This document shows, in pieces, positions 17,782 to 26,163 of a DNA stretch of 64,000 bases; position 1 is the first letter of the stretch; each line of letters opens with the position of its first letter. The notes under the pieces were generated by a model. That model saw only the letters and a program-made list of their open reading frames with translations, was not told where the DNA came from and searched no databases. The stretch is taken from positions 124,001-188,000 of the forward strand of contig NZ_APNK01000002.1 of the NCBI RefSeq assembly GCF_000732535.1. The letters are read 5' to 3'. A program made the position numbers and the translations under genes. The stretch comes from Salinisphaera hydrothermalis C41B8 (GTDB lineage: Bacteria > Pseudomonadota > Gammaproteobacteria > Nevskiales > Salinisphaeraceae).

Positions 17782-18561
17782 TCAGGCGCGCGGCGTCAAA
17801 TAGATATCGAAGCGGATGGCCCGCCCCCGTATCTGCAGGTCGGGCGGCGCCATCGGTTCGGCGCGGGCATGTTGTTTGACCACCACACGGCGGCGTGCGT
17901 GGGCGCGGGCGATTTCGAGCAAGGCCGGGGCATCTTCGTCGGTTCCCGCAAGTTCAGCAAGCCAGGCGAGCGCTTTCTGTGGTGCCGACTTGCGCCGCGG
18001 GCTGGCGAACATCGGATCGATATAAATGGCGTCGAACGCCTTCTGACCGGCGTCGGCCGATAACCAATCTGCGGCGTCCGCGTGTACCGGCCACTGCCAA
18101 TGCGACCACCAGACGGGGCGCTGCTCGGGCGTGGCATGAATGCGCTGCGTGGCATCCTCGATGAGCGCGTACAGCGCCGGCTGGCGCTCGATCGCGGTCA
18201 CGTCGCAGCCAAGGCTGGCAAGCGTGGCCGCGTCGCGGGCGAGCCCAGCAGTGGTATCCAGAACGCGCATCGGCGCGTGTCGATGAAGGCCGAACGCACG
18301 GGCCAAGGGCGAGCGTCGGCCGCCGGCCTGACGATCCGCGAGTTCTGTTGTATCGGCCAGGGCGCAGCGTAGACCCGTGCCTGCCGGGTCGGCCGCGTGG
18401 CGTAGCACCAGCCCGTCATCGTCGCGTTCGATGTAAAAGCCCAGCGCCGGCACGTCGTTAATCGGCGTCAGGCCGAGAGTGGCCGCATGTTGACGATCCC
18501 GGGCCGACTCGACGCGGTCTGCGCCCAGCCGCCATGCCACCGCAGCGGCGGCTTCGGTCAT
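17782..18561 (-). CDS. rsmJ: 16S rRNA (guanine-1516-N2)-methyltransferase RsmJ
   Basis: SAM-dependent methyltransferase for m2G1516 of 16S rRNA. The 259-residue protein shows motif I as LDTTAGLARDA (about 101-111), the acidic motif II AIERQPALYAL, and the family-specific catalytic-site motif AIYIDPMF near 195. The C-terminus IRFDIYLTPRA is typical of the YhiQ family. The ATG overlaps the stop of the upstream SCP2 gene by four bases, so the two are coupled. Length is usual for RsmJ (about 250). Confidence 0.92.
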   Translation of the reverse strand: MTEAAAAVAWRLGADRVESARDRQHAATLGLTPINDVPALGFYIERDDDGLVLRHAADPAGTGLRCALADTTELADRQAGGRRSPLARAFGLHRHAPMRVLDTTAGLARDAATLASLGCDVTAIERQPALYALIEDATQRIHATPEQRPVWWSHWQWPVHADAADWLSADAGQKAFDAIYIDPMFASPRRKSAPQKALAWLAELAGTDEDAPALLEIARAHARRRVVVKQHARAEPMAPPDLQIRGRAIRFDIYLTPRA

Positions 18562-18878
18562 CGCAGGCGTGAGGTGTCGAAGACCTGCTGGAGCTTCTGT
18601 GCCAGCATATAGTTGCCTTCGACCTTGAGCCGGCCAGTAAGAAATGCCGTCAGACCGCGCATGCGACCGGTCATGAGCTTGATCAGATGCTCGTCCCGGA
18701 CTTTGAGCGTGACGTCAGGATTGGGCGCAAGCCCTTCATGGGCGTTGCACTGGCCGTTTTCGATCGTGATATAGACCGGATTACGGATCAAATACTGGGC
18801 TGTCATGGACAGGTCGCCGGCTGCCTCGGGCTTGAAACATAGAGGCAGTCGGGTCAAAAGCTCGCGGGCGTCTTGCAT
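18558..18878 (-). CDS. SCP2 sterol-binding domain protein
   Basis: A 106-residue stand-alone SCP-2 fold protein (lipid or acyl carrier-like domain), with the typical NPDVTLKVRDEHLIKLMTGRMRGLTAFLTGRLKVEGN core. It resembles the SCP2 domain of UbiJ and UbiT accessory factors of ubiquinone synthesis but is shorter than both. Small SCP2 proteins of this size occur singly in many proteobacteria. It is translationally coupled to rsmJ. Ligand and role unknown. Confidence 0.85.
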   Translation of the reverse strand: MQDARELLTRLPLCFKPEAAGDLSMTAQYLIRNPVYITIENGQCNAHEGLAPNPDVTLKVRDEHLIKLMTGRMRGLTAFLTGRLKVEGNYMLAQKLQQVFDTSRLR

Positions 18879-18989
18879 CGGGCCGTGGGCTGGCTCGTCA
18901 GGTCAGCCCGCTATGATGCGTGAGGGCGCCGCTTTTTGCCAACGATGGCCGTGCGTGCATGCCGGTCATGCCAAGCGCGCTATCCGGGT

Positions 18990-19250
18990 TTAGCCGTCGA
19001 GATAATCGACCACCGCCAGATAACCCGCTTCGGTCAACAGGATGGCATTGACCGTGGTGGCATAGATGCGACCGGCTTCACGCAGCTTTTCGATTTCGTC
19101 GGCATCCTCGGAAGCGCTCAGGTAGTAGAAATCACGGCCCTCGTCAAAACTATCCTTGAGTTGCTTGAATGCGAGAAACGCAGCGCCCTTCGTACTGCCT
19201 CGCTCCTGGTCTATTTCCTTGAGACTCCAGGTTTTTTCCGATTTGGCCAT
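18990..19250 (-). CDS. Conserved-looking small protein of unknown function
   Basis: An 86-residue charged protein without signal peptide or membrane segment. It begins MAKSEKTWSLKEIDQERGS, which looks like a short helix-turn-helix-like start, and ends in GYLAVVDYLDG. Composition and codon use match neighbouring genes, and no overlapping frame is better. I do not recognise the family. It has its own 110-bp gap to the SCP2 gene on the same strand. Confidence 0.65.
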   Translation of the reverse strand: MAKSEKTWSLKEIDQERGSTKGAAFLAFKQLKDSFDEGRDFYYLSASEDADEIEKLREAGRIYATTVNAILLTEAGYLAVVDYLDG

Positions 19251-19588
19251 AAGCTTGATGGTCCTCGTAGAGTGGCGGCAAAGCTAGCAGCGGGCCGGGG
19301 TGGGGTCAACGTGTATCGCAGGTTCTCATAACGCGCGTCTCGGCACGACGATTGCTTCATGTTGCGCTCGGTACAGCGTCGGGATTCGCAACCGACCTTG
19401 ATTTACGATCCGGTTCGGCTTGGCGATGCGGCAACTTGCGCGATAATAGCCGGGCGGTACGACATTGCGTTTCATTGACGCTGGCGCGCGCGATTTCGCG
19501 GCCTGACAATGGCGATGCGTACTGACATGGTTTACCGAGACAGCCGATGGGGCGGTGCTCGGTCCGCGATAACAGGAGATGAGGCGGA
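19251..19588. other. Intergenic region with a possible promoter
   Basis: 338 bp with no credible gene. On the + strand TTGGCG (19420-19425), a 16-bp spacer and GATAAT (19442-19447) form a plausible sigma-70 promoter for the next genes. A GGAG ribosome site lies at 19576-19579. Confidence 0.45.
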
Positions 19589-19918
19589 ATGAAAATTAGT
19601 GAGCTGGTCTCGCAGTGGCAATCGAGTGCGGGCGAGCCGCGTACGGACCAAAGTTACGCGGTACAGTTGCCGATCTATGACGCAGCCAAGATCGAAGCGC
19701 TGGCGGAGATGTTCCCGGGCCTCACGCGTGAGCGAATCATTACCGATCTGTTGGCCTGTGCGCTCGATGAACTCGCCAGTTCGTTTTCTTATCAGCCGGG
19801 CGAAGAAGTCGCCGGCTACGATGACCTGGGCGATCCGATGTATGCCGATACCGGGCTGACGCCGCGCTTCCAGGAGCTCACCAAGGGGTATGCCAACAAG
19901 CTTAAATCGGGCGACTGA
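19589..19918 (+). CDS. Conserved hypothetical protein, about 110 residues
   Basis: A soluble 109-residue protein with a hydrophobic core helix (AKIEALAEMFPGLTRERIITDLLACALDEL) and a C-terminal DDLGDPMYADTGLTPRFQELT segment. Proteins of this shape are annotated in pseudomonads as 'type 1 pili tip component', a label I consider unsupported: there is no signal peptide or pilin feature. GGAGATGAGGCGG precedes the ATG. The following Nudix gene starts 16 bp downstream, so they are probably co-transcribed. Confidence 0.75.
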   Translation: MKISELVSQWQSSAGEPRTDQSYAVQLPIYDAAKIEALAEMFPGLTRERIITDLLACALDELASSFSYQPGEEVAGYDDLGDPMYADTGLTPRFQELTKGYANKLKSGD

Positions 19919-19934
19919 CGCCGCCGCGGTGCAT

Positions 19935-20576
19935 ATGTGGCGACAACGGATTGAAGCGGCGCTGGCACCCGATGTGCCGGTTGCCGACGATCTGCCGGCG
20001 TCGGACGCCCGGCGCGCGAGGCATGCCACGCGGCCGGCGGCGGTGTTGATCGGAATCGAAGCGACCGCTACGCCACGCATCCTGTTCACCGAACGCAGCC
20101 ATGCGCTGCGTCATCATCCCGGCCAGATCAGCTTTCCGGGCGGTCGTCTCGACGCGGGCGATGCCGGGCCGGCTGATGCCGCGCTTCGTGAATGCCACGA
20201 AGAAATCGGCCTTGCACGCACCGCCGTCGAATTGATGGGCCGTTTGCCGACTTACCGCACGGTCACCGGATTCGAGATCAGCCCGTTCGTGGGATGGGTA
20301 GAGCCCGGTCAGCCGCTCGAGCCCGATGGTGTCGAGGTCGCGCGTATTTTTCGCGTGCCGATGGCCTATGCGATGGACGCCACGCATTATCGAAGCGAGG
20401 TGCTGCAGCGGAACGGGATCGATTACCGCATCTATTCGATCGATTTCGAAGGCGACCATATCTGGGGCGCCACGGCCGCCATGTTGATGGGCCTGGCTCA
20501 ACGGGTCGCGGCTGTCGAGGGCCAGCCATTTGCAGTGCCGGCGACCGCCGCACCTACGAGGCATGCCTTGGACTAG
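19935..20576 (+). CDS. Nudix hydrolase, probable CoA pyrophosphatase
   Basis: Nudix enzyme of the NudL/CoAse type, which cleaves CoA to 3',5'-ADP and 4'-phosphopantetheine. The motif ERSHALRHHPGQISFPGG precedes a Nudix box running through GRLDAGDAGPADAALRECHEEIG, with the key RExxEE as RECHEE and Asp instead of the first Glu. The start at 19935 (MWRQRIEAAL) gives 213 residues; an ATG 45 bp upstream overlaps the previous gene. The stop codon TAG (20574-20576) straddles the left end of an inserted repeat element, so the original C-terminus may have differed. Confidence 0.86.
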   Translation: MWRQRIEAALAPDVPVADDLPASDARRARHATRPAAVLIGIEATATPRILFTERSHALRHHPGQISFPGGRLDAGDAGPADAALRECHEEIGLARTAVELMGRLPTYRTVTGFEISPFVGWVEPGQPLEPDGVEVARIFRVPMAYAMDATHYRSEVLQRNGIDYRIYSIDFEGDHIWGATAAMLMGLAQRVAAVEGQPFAVPATAAPTRHALD

Positions 20577-20872
20577 GGTCTGTTGAGGTTTCGTGCGAGC
20601 GCCGCGTTGGCGTCCGCAAATCGTGTCCGGCAAGGCGCGAGTCGCCGCGTCGTGGCGTGCCACGCCCCAGACTCGCAACGCCGCCGGGCGCCCCTGGTTA
20701 ATTTTTTATGGGCGGCCCAACCCGAAGGGACAAGCGCCCTTAAATTAACGACACGACGGCAATACAGCGTTATAGCTCTCTCGCGTAGAACCACTACGCC
20801 ACGTTCGCTACGCCTCGTCTTGCCGCAAAACAGCGCTTGGCGCGGACTCGCACGAAACCTCAACAGACCCTA
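20574..20872. mobile_element. MITE-like element with 24-bp terminal inverted repeats
   Basis: A 299-bp non-coding element. Its ends are perfect inverted repeats: 20574-20599 and 20847-20872 match for 26 bp including a flanking TA on each side (repeat proper starts GGGTCTGTTGAGG). TA duplication would fit IS630/Tc1-type or some IS5-type transposases, but no transposase is present. The inside is GC-rich with loosely self-complementary arms. The left end lies in the stop codon of the Nudix gene. Family assignment is inference from ends alone. Confidence 0.8.
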
Positions 20873-21422
20873 TGGCGTGTCGTCACGAGAGACGCCACCG
20901 CATGAGGCCCGCCCGTCGTGTCAGGCAAGGCGTATGCCGCCGAGCGTGGCGGGCCCTACGGTCAAGGTATGCAACGCCGCCTGGCCGGTTCGTACTGTCG
21001 ATTCGTTCGGGGGCGCGACTGCCGGCCTGATAGCTTATTGCGGGCCCGTCGGGGCGGGCTTATCGAACCCGATACGCCAGCTGAACCGGCGGCCGCGTCA
21101 CCGTAAACGCTCACTCGCTGCCGTCGAGTCAGCGCAGCGATTCGGCGCGCTGCGAGAGCCTGAGTTCGGTTCTGGCCCAAGGGCGTCAGGTGAGGGCAGG
21201 TGTATGTCAATAGATCGCAATCTGGACCATCAATGAATCGAGTGGCATGTGTTGCGTTGCTGCGACCGACGGCGCCGCCGGCGCGCATCGTCTGTTGCAT
21301 GTCTGCGCCGAATACGGTCCCGATCACTGAGCCGGCCACGACGCCTGTTACGCCGTGGTGGCTGGAACAGTGATGTGCCGCACATCTTCGACAAGCGGGC
21401 TCGGTGAAAGGAGCAACCCCTC
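20873..21422. other. Intergenic region before the PBP5-like gene
   Basis: 550 bp with no gene I can support. It contains an 8-bp inverted repeat GGCCCGCC (20906-20913) and GGCGGGCC (20948-20955) with a structured loop. The Nudix reading frame would continue open through it to 21236 if the MITE were absent, but composition does not look coding. AAAGGAG at 21408-21414 serves the next gene. Confidence 0.45.
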
Positions 21423-22571
21423 ATGAAGGCATGGCTCACATGTCTGACTCTGGCAATCTCGTGGACGATGGTGCCACTCGCACGGGCCGATGCGCCGCGG
21501 GTACCGGCACCGCGAGCGTTGGGCGCGCCGAGTTATATTCTGACCACTTATCGGTCCGGCCAGACGTTGGTCGCAAAACATCCAGACGAGGAAATCGCGC
21601 CGGCCAGCTTCGCCAAACTGATGGTCAGCTATATCGTGTTCGATGCAATGCGCCACGGTCGGCTGTCGCCGCAGACCGAGTTAACCGTCAGCAAGAAAGC
21701 GTGGCGTACGAGCGGCTCACGGATGTTTCTCAAAGTCGGCGACAAGGTCTCGGTGAATCAGCTGTTGCATGGCCTGATCACCATGGCGGGCAACGACGCG
21801 GCCGTGGAGCTCGCGCAGTCTATCGCCGGTACGACGAGCACCTTCGTCATTTACATGAACCGCTACGCCGCTCGGCTCGATCTTGGGCATACCCATTTCG
21901 TCAACGTGACCGGTTTGCCGGCGTCGGGGCAATATGTGAGCGCTGCGGACATGGCACGGCTTTACGCCGCGCTGGTGCACCGGTTCCCGCGCTACTACCG
22001 CCGGTATTTCAATCAGCGGGTCTTCACATACGACGGCATCAAACAATACAACCGGAATTCTCTGCTCTGGTCCGACCCGCGGGTCGACGGTGGAGTGACC
22101 GGGTACGAGAAGTCCGCCGGGTATCATCTGGCCGCCTCGGCGAGCGCCGACGGCATGCGGGTCATCGCAGTCGTGCTCGGCGCACGCTCGGCGCTCGCGC
22201 GCAAGCATGAATGCGACGCCTTGATCAACTACGCATTTCGCTACTATCGAAGTGGCACGGTCTGGCCCGCCGACCGGCCGATCAAGAGCCTGCGCATCTG
22301 GGACGGCGCCGACGATCGCCTGCCGGTGATCGCACGGGGCGCCATCAACGTGGCTTACCCGCGCGGCCAACGCAACGCGCTGGTCTATCAGGCACGTTTG
22401 CCCGCGCGCATGATGGCGCCCGTGCACAAGGGCGCCAGGCTGGGCCAACTGCGCATTCTCTACAACGACCGGCTGCTGCGAGAAGTCCCGATTTATGCCG
22501 GCGCCACGGTCAAACGCGGCAGTTTCTTCAGCCGCGCCTACGACAACGTCGAGTTATTACTGGGCGCCTGA
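21423..22571 (+). CDS. PBP5/6-like D-alanyl-D-alanine carboxypeptidase homologue, possibly inactive
   Basis: A 382-residue exported S11-family protein. The signal peptide ends near ARA (about 22). The nucleophile motif S62-F-A-K65 is present, but the second motif reads A122-G-N (normally SGN) and the third reads V225-T-G (normally KTG, here in VDGGVTGYEKSAGYHL). Loss of both the motif-2 Ser and the motif-3 Lys should strongly impair acylation. The C-terminal PBP5_C-like domain is recognisable, and the end (FFSRAYDNVELLLGA) could be an amphipathic membrane helix. Start supported by AAAGGAG. It converges on and overlaps the slipin gene by 15 bp. Confidence 0.85.
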   Translation: MKAWLTCLTLAISWTMVPLARADAPRVPAPRALGAPSYILTTYRSGQTLVAKHPDEEIAPASFAKLMVSYIVFDAMRHGRLSPQTELTVSKKAWRTSGSRMFLKVGDKVSVNQLLHGLITMAGNDAAVELAQSIAGTTSTFVIYMNRYAARLDLGHTHFVNVTGLPASGQYVSAADMARLYAALVHRFPRYYRRYFNQRVFTYDGIKQYNRNSLLWSDPRVDGGVTGYEKSAGYHLAASASADGMRVIAVVLGARSALARKHECDALINYAFRYYRSGTVWPADRPIKSLRIWDGADDRLPVIARGAINVAYPRGQRNALVYQARLPARMMAPVHKGARLGQLRILYNDRLLREVPIYAGATVKRGSFFSRAYDNVELLLGA

Positions 22572-23348
22572 GCCGGCATCTCGGTTGCCATCGTCGGTAC
22601 GTCGGGCGCTCTTGAGCAGCGGCTCGATTAGATCCATGGGCAGCGGGAACACGATGGTCGCGTTCTCGTTGTTGCCCATGTCCAGCAGCGTCTGTAGATA
22701 ACGCAGCTGCATGGCCTGCGGCTCGTGCGACAGCTCGCGCGCGGCCGCCCGCAGATTCTCTGCGGCCTGAAGCTCGCCTTCGGCATTGATGATCTTGGCG
22801 CGCCGCGAGCGTTCGGCCTCGGCCTGGCGGGCGATCGCTCGAGTCATGCTTTCGTCGAGTTCGACCTGTTTGATTTCGACATTGGCGACCTTGACGCCCC
22901 AGGCGTCGGTCTGACGGTCCAGGATTTCCTGTATATGTGCGTTGAGTTTCTCGCGTTCGGCGAGCATGTCGTCGAGCTCGTGCTGGCCGAGCACGCTACG
23001 CAGCGTGGTCTGCGACAGCTGGCTGATGGCGGCATAGAAATTCTCGACCTCGACGATCGCCTTGTTGGCCTCGATCACGCGGAAATACACCACTGCGTTG
23101 ACCTGTACCGAGACGTTGTCGCGCGAGATGACTTCCTGGGCCGGCACGTCCATGACGGTCACACGCATGTCGACCTTGATCATCTTCTGGATAACCGGAA
23201 TGACCAGGAAAATGCCCGGACCTTTCACGCCGGTCATGCGGCCGAGCGTGAACATCACGCCCCGCTCGTATTCCGGCAGGATCTTGATCGAGGCGAAGAC
23301 GAAGATCGCCAATAGCACGATCACGGCGATCACGACGTTGATGAACAT
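22557..23348 (-). CDS. Slipin (SPFH/band 7 family protein)
   Basis: Membrane scaffold protein of the stomatin/slipin group, 263 residues. One N-terminal hairpin membrane segment (about 3-21) leads into the SPFH domain (about 25-185; GVMFTLGRMTGVKGPGIFLVIPVIQKM is characteristic), then an Ala/Glu-rich coiled coil (about 170-215). It lies 2 bp after nfeD on the same strand. Slipin-NfeD pairs are very widespread; NfeD-type proteases can cleave the slipin C-terminus. Its client process (membrane microdomain or envelope quality control) is not known from sequence. Confidence 0.93.
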   Translation of the reverse strand: MFINVVIAVIVLLAIFVFASIKILPEYERGVMFTLGRMTGVKGPGIFLVIPVIQKMIKVDMRVTVMDVPAQEVISRDNVSVQVNAVVYFRVIEANKAIVEVENFYAAISQLSQTTLRSVLGQHELDDMLAEREKLNAHIQEILDRQTDAWGVKVANVEIKQVELDESMTRAIARQAEAERSRRAKIINAEGELQAAENLRAAARELSHEPQAMQLRYLQTLLDMGNNENATIVFPLPMDLIEPLLKSARRTDDGNRDAGSGAQ

Positions 23349-23350
23349 GA

Positions 23351-24817
23351 TTACGATCCTTCCGGCCGTCGGCCGGCGTTGTTCGGAGGGTCGGGCGTGG
23401 TCGTAGCCGTGCGTGGACGGACGAACACGGTCAGTCCTTCAACGCCGGTCACGATGAGCGTCTGATTGCGTACCACCGGCGTTTCGCTGACGGCCTGCCA
23501 GGATTCGCCGTGCAGCCAGACACGGCCTTCGCGATCGAAATCGTCGAGTGCCGTGCAGTCGCGGCCGACCAGGCCTTCGTAGCCGGTTTCAATATGCGCG
23601 CGACGCGAGCGGGCAAACAGCGCGACCATCAGCGCCAGGATCAGTGCGGCGGCGATGGCTATGCCGATGATGACGCCCATAGAGACATCGTACCCCGGCG
23701 TGCTGCTGTCCATGAGCATGATCGAGCCGAATACGATGGCGACGATGCCGCCGAGGCCCAGCGCGCCGAAGCTCGGCACGAACGCTTCCGCCACGAACAG
23801 CAGCACGCCGAGCACGATCAGCGCGGCGCCACTGTAACTGACCGGCATGACATGAAAGGCGAACAGGGCGGCGATCAGACTGATGCCGCCGACCGTGCCG
23901 GGCAGGGTGGCGCCGGGCGCCAGGGCTTCGGCGGCCAGACCGACGATGCCGATCATGAACAACAGATAAGCGACGGTCGGATCGGTGATGATCGCCAGCA
24001 GCGAAGTCCGCCAGCCGGGCGTTCGCGTTTCGATCGCCAGACCGGCGGTGTGCAGCGTCACAGCCCCGGCGGCCGTATCGACCTTCTTGCCGTCGACCGC
24101 CTTGAGCAGCGCTTGTTCGTTGTCGGCGATGAGGTTTATGACGTGTTTCTTTTCGGCCTGCTCCGCGCTCAGGCTCGCGGCCTGGCGTACAGCCTGCTCC
24201 GCCCAGTCGGCATTACGCCCGCGGCGCTCGGCCAGGCTGCGGATGTAGGCGACCGCGTCGTTGACCTGCTTGCGCCGCTCGGTGGCGCCATTGGACAGGT
24301 CGGGCGTCGGATTCTTGTTCGACTTGTCGTTCTTCGGGTTCTGATTCTGACCGTCGCCGGAGGCCGACGGGTCGGGCGGCCCGGCATCATCCGAGCCGCC
24401 GAGTTCGATCGGGGTGGCAGCGCCCAGATTGGTGGCCGGCGCCATGGCGGCGATATTCGTTGCATACAGAATATAGGTCCCTGCGCTCGCCGCGCGGGCG
24501 CCCGAGGGCGCGACATAACCAATGACTGGCACGGGCGAGGCCAGGATCGCCTTGACGATATCGCGCATGGACGCCGACAGCCCGCCGGGCGTATCCAGCC
24601 GCAGGATGATGACCGGCACGTGATCGGCGTCCGCTTGCTTGATCTCGTCGACCACGTAATTGCCGATCGCCGGCCCAATGGCGACGTCGATTGATATTTC
24701 GCGCGCCGCCTTATCGTTGCTCGACGCCAGCGCGACACTCAAGGCCGTCAGCGTGGCCGCCAGGGCGATGAGCCCGATCGCTGCGCGTCGTATTCGTTGT
24801 CGTGATCGAACGTTCAT
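23351..24817 (-). CDS. NfeD-type membrane serine protease
   Basis: Long-form NfeD (488 residues): signal/anchor (about 13-31), a ClpP-like serine protease domain (about 38-245), four to five membrane helices (about 275-405) and a C-terminal OB-fold NfeD domain. The catalytic Ser is in AASAGTYILYA and a family Lys is expected near the second conserved block. A low-complexity Asp/Asn/Pro insert (about 150-170) interrupts the protease domain. It is first in an operon with the slipin. Confidence 0.92.
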   Translation of the reverse strand: MNVRSRQRIRRAAIGLIALAATLTALSVALASSNDKAAREISIDVAIGPAIGNYVVDEIKQADADHVPVIILRLDTPGGLSASMRDIVKAILASPVPVIGYVAPSGARAASAGTYILYATNIAAMAPATNLGAATPIELGGSDDAGPPDPSASGDGQNQNPKNDKSNKNPTPDLSNGATERRKQVNDAVAYIRSLAERRGRNADWAEQAVRQAASLSAEQAEKKHVINLIADNEQALLKAVDGKKVDTAAGAVTLHTAGLAIETRTPGWRTSLLAIITDPTVAYLLFMIGIVGLAAEALAPGATLPGTVGGISLIAALFAFHVMPVSYSGAALIVLGVLLFVAEAFVPSFGALGLGGIVAIVFGSIMLMDSSTPGYDVSMGVIIGIAIAAALILALMVALFARSRRAHIETGYEGLVGRDCTALDDFDREGRVWLHGESWQAVSETPVVRNQTLIVTGVEGLTVFVRPRTATTTPDPPNNAGRRPEGS

Positions 24818-24854
24818 ATCCTAAACAACGCAGGTGCGCTCGATCCCGATGCGT

Positions 24855-25616
24855 TCAGAGCTTGTCGTATAACGCGACGAGCTGCTGGGTGACCTTATGG
24901 CCGGGCGCATAGTGGATCAACGGAATCGAGGCATCGTGCGACTCGCGCACCTTGACCGAACTGGTGACGTGGGCATCGATGATCGGATGGCCTTCCTCGG
25001 TCAGTTCGGCCAGCATGCGCTGCGGCAGTTTGGCGCGCGGCTGGAACTGATTGACCACGATGCCGTCGACCGCCAGCGCTGGGTTGTGGTCCTCCTGGAT
25101 CTCGTGGATGTTGTCGAACAGCGCATAGAGCGCCTGGCGCGCAAAATCGTCGCAGTCGAAGGGCACGAGCACGCGATCGGCCGCGATCAGCGCCGACTGG
25201 GAATAGAAATTCAGCGCCGGCGGCGTGTCGATGAAGATCTCGTCATAGTCGTCGAGCTTTTCCAGCCCCTGACGCAGCTTGTAGATCTTGTGCTTGGCCT
25301 CGAGCTTGACCCGGATCGACTCCAGATCGGGATGGGCGGCGATGATCGAGAGATTGTCGAACGGTGTCTCGGTGACATAGTCGGCCAGGTCGTCGCCGCG
25401 CCGGCCGCGCTCCAGCGTGGCCTCGAAGAAATCGGCGCTGCCGCACTCCGCCTGGCGGCCGTCCGAGGACAACAGGTACTGACTGGCATTGCACTGGGCA
25501 TCCAGATCGATCACCAGCGTTCGCTTGCCGCGGTCGGCGGCGATCGCCGCAAGATTGGCAAGCACCGTGGTCTTGCCGACCCCGCCTTTCTGATTGAATA
25601 CGACCCGAGTCGTCAT
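24855..25616 (-). CDS. Orphan ParA-family ATPase
   Basis: A 253-residue deviant-Walker ATPase: KGGVGKTT at about 10-17 with the signature first Lys, switch I DLDAQCNAS, and Walker B IFIDTPPALN. No parB, parS or plasmid gene is nearby, so it is not an obvious chromosome or plasmid segregation pair. Such stand-alone ParA proteins position diverse cargo (chemotaxis arrays, secretion systems, carboxysomes). Upstream on the same strand lay the sirtuin gene now split by the transposon. Confidence 0.9.
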   Translation of the reverse strand: MTTRVVFNQKGGVGKTTVLANLAAIAADRGKRTLVIDLDAQCNASQYLLSSDGRQAECGSADFFEATLERGRRGDDLADYVTETPFDNLSIIAAHPDLESIRVKLEAKHKIYKLRQGLEKLDDYDEIFIDTPPALNFYSQSALIAADRVLVPFDCDDFARQALYALFDNIHEIQEDHNPALAVDGIVVNQFQPRAKLPQRMLAELTEEGHPIIDAHVTSSVKVRESHDASIPLIHYAPGHKVTQQLVALYDKL

Positions 25617-25667
25617 GCGCGCTCCCGGCCCATGGCCGCGCCGAAAATGATCGTGATGCGATCGACT

Positions 25668-26118
25668 TTATCCGTTCGCCGAAATCGCGTCGAGCGATGT
25701 CAGCATGGCCGGCAGGGCCTCGCTGGCGGCCGATGCGATACGGATATCGACAGCATCCGATACCGGCGTGATGTCCGGATTGATCTCGATCACGGGCCGC
25801 GACGAATCGACCGCGGCGTCGACCAGGGCGGCGGCCGGGTAGACCCGATTGGAGGTGCCGACCACGATCACGGCGGCCGCCCGTTCCAGGGCATTCTGGG
25901 CCGTCTCGAGCGCATCGCCCGGCAGCATTTCACCGAACCAGACCACGTCGGGGCGGGCCATAGCGCCGCAGCTACGGCAATAAACCGGGCCGTCGTCGAC
26001 CGGCTCGGCCACATCACGTGTTTCGCTCGCGCCGCAGCGGGTGCAGCGATCGCGCCAGATATTGCCGTGCAATTCCGCGATATCGGTACTGCCGGCCGCG
26101 GCATGCAGTCCGTCGACG
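25668..26118 (-). pseudogene. Sirtuin (Sir2/CobB-type deacylase), 3' part, split by transposon
   Basis: C-terminal 150 residues of an NAD-dependent protein deacylase. It starts inside the conserved TQNVDGLH motif and contains the catalytic His in AELHG, four zinc cysteines (CTRC and CRSC), RPDVVWFGEMLP, and the late NAD-binding GTSNRVYPAA. The 5' part lies at 36849-37153 on the other side of the transposon. Joining the two with one copy of the TTCTG duplication gives 756 bp, an uninterrupted 251-residue Sir2 protein. As it stands this part has no start of its own and the enzyme should be lost. Confidence 0.93.
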
Positions 26119-26123
26119 TTCTG
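26119..26123. repeat. 5-bp target duplication, left copy
   Basis: TTCTG directly abuts the left terminal repeat and is repeated at 36849-36853 next to the right one. A 5-bp duplication is diagnostic of Tn3-family insertion. Confidence 0.93.
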
Positions 26124-26163
26124 GGGGTCAACTCACGAAACGGAAAAAATCGTACGCTAAGCC
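26124..26163 (+). repeat. Left 40-bp terminal inverted repeat
   Basis: Identical, base for base, to the reverse complement of 36809-36848. The tnpA stop codon (26157-26159) lies inside it, as is common in this subgroup. Confidence 0.95.

Noticed and set aside
18990-19250. Toxin-antitoxin module with the 86-residue protein
   Set aside because: No partner gene within 100 bp and no HTH or RNase-like motif; left as unknown.
23510-24694. 394-codon frame opposite nfeD
   Set aside because: GC-rich antisense shadow of a clear NfeD protein, with Asp/Gly/Arg-heavy composition and no recognisable domain.
24855-25616. Plasmid or chromosome partition locus
   Set aside because: Only a ParA is present; no ParB gene or parS-like repeats nearby, and the surroundings are chromosomal.
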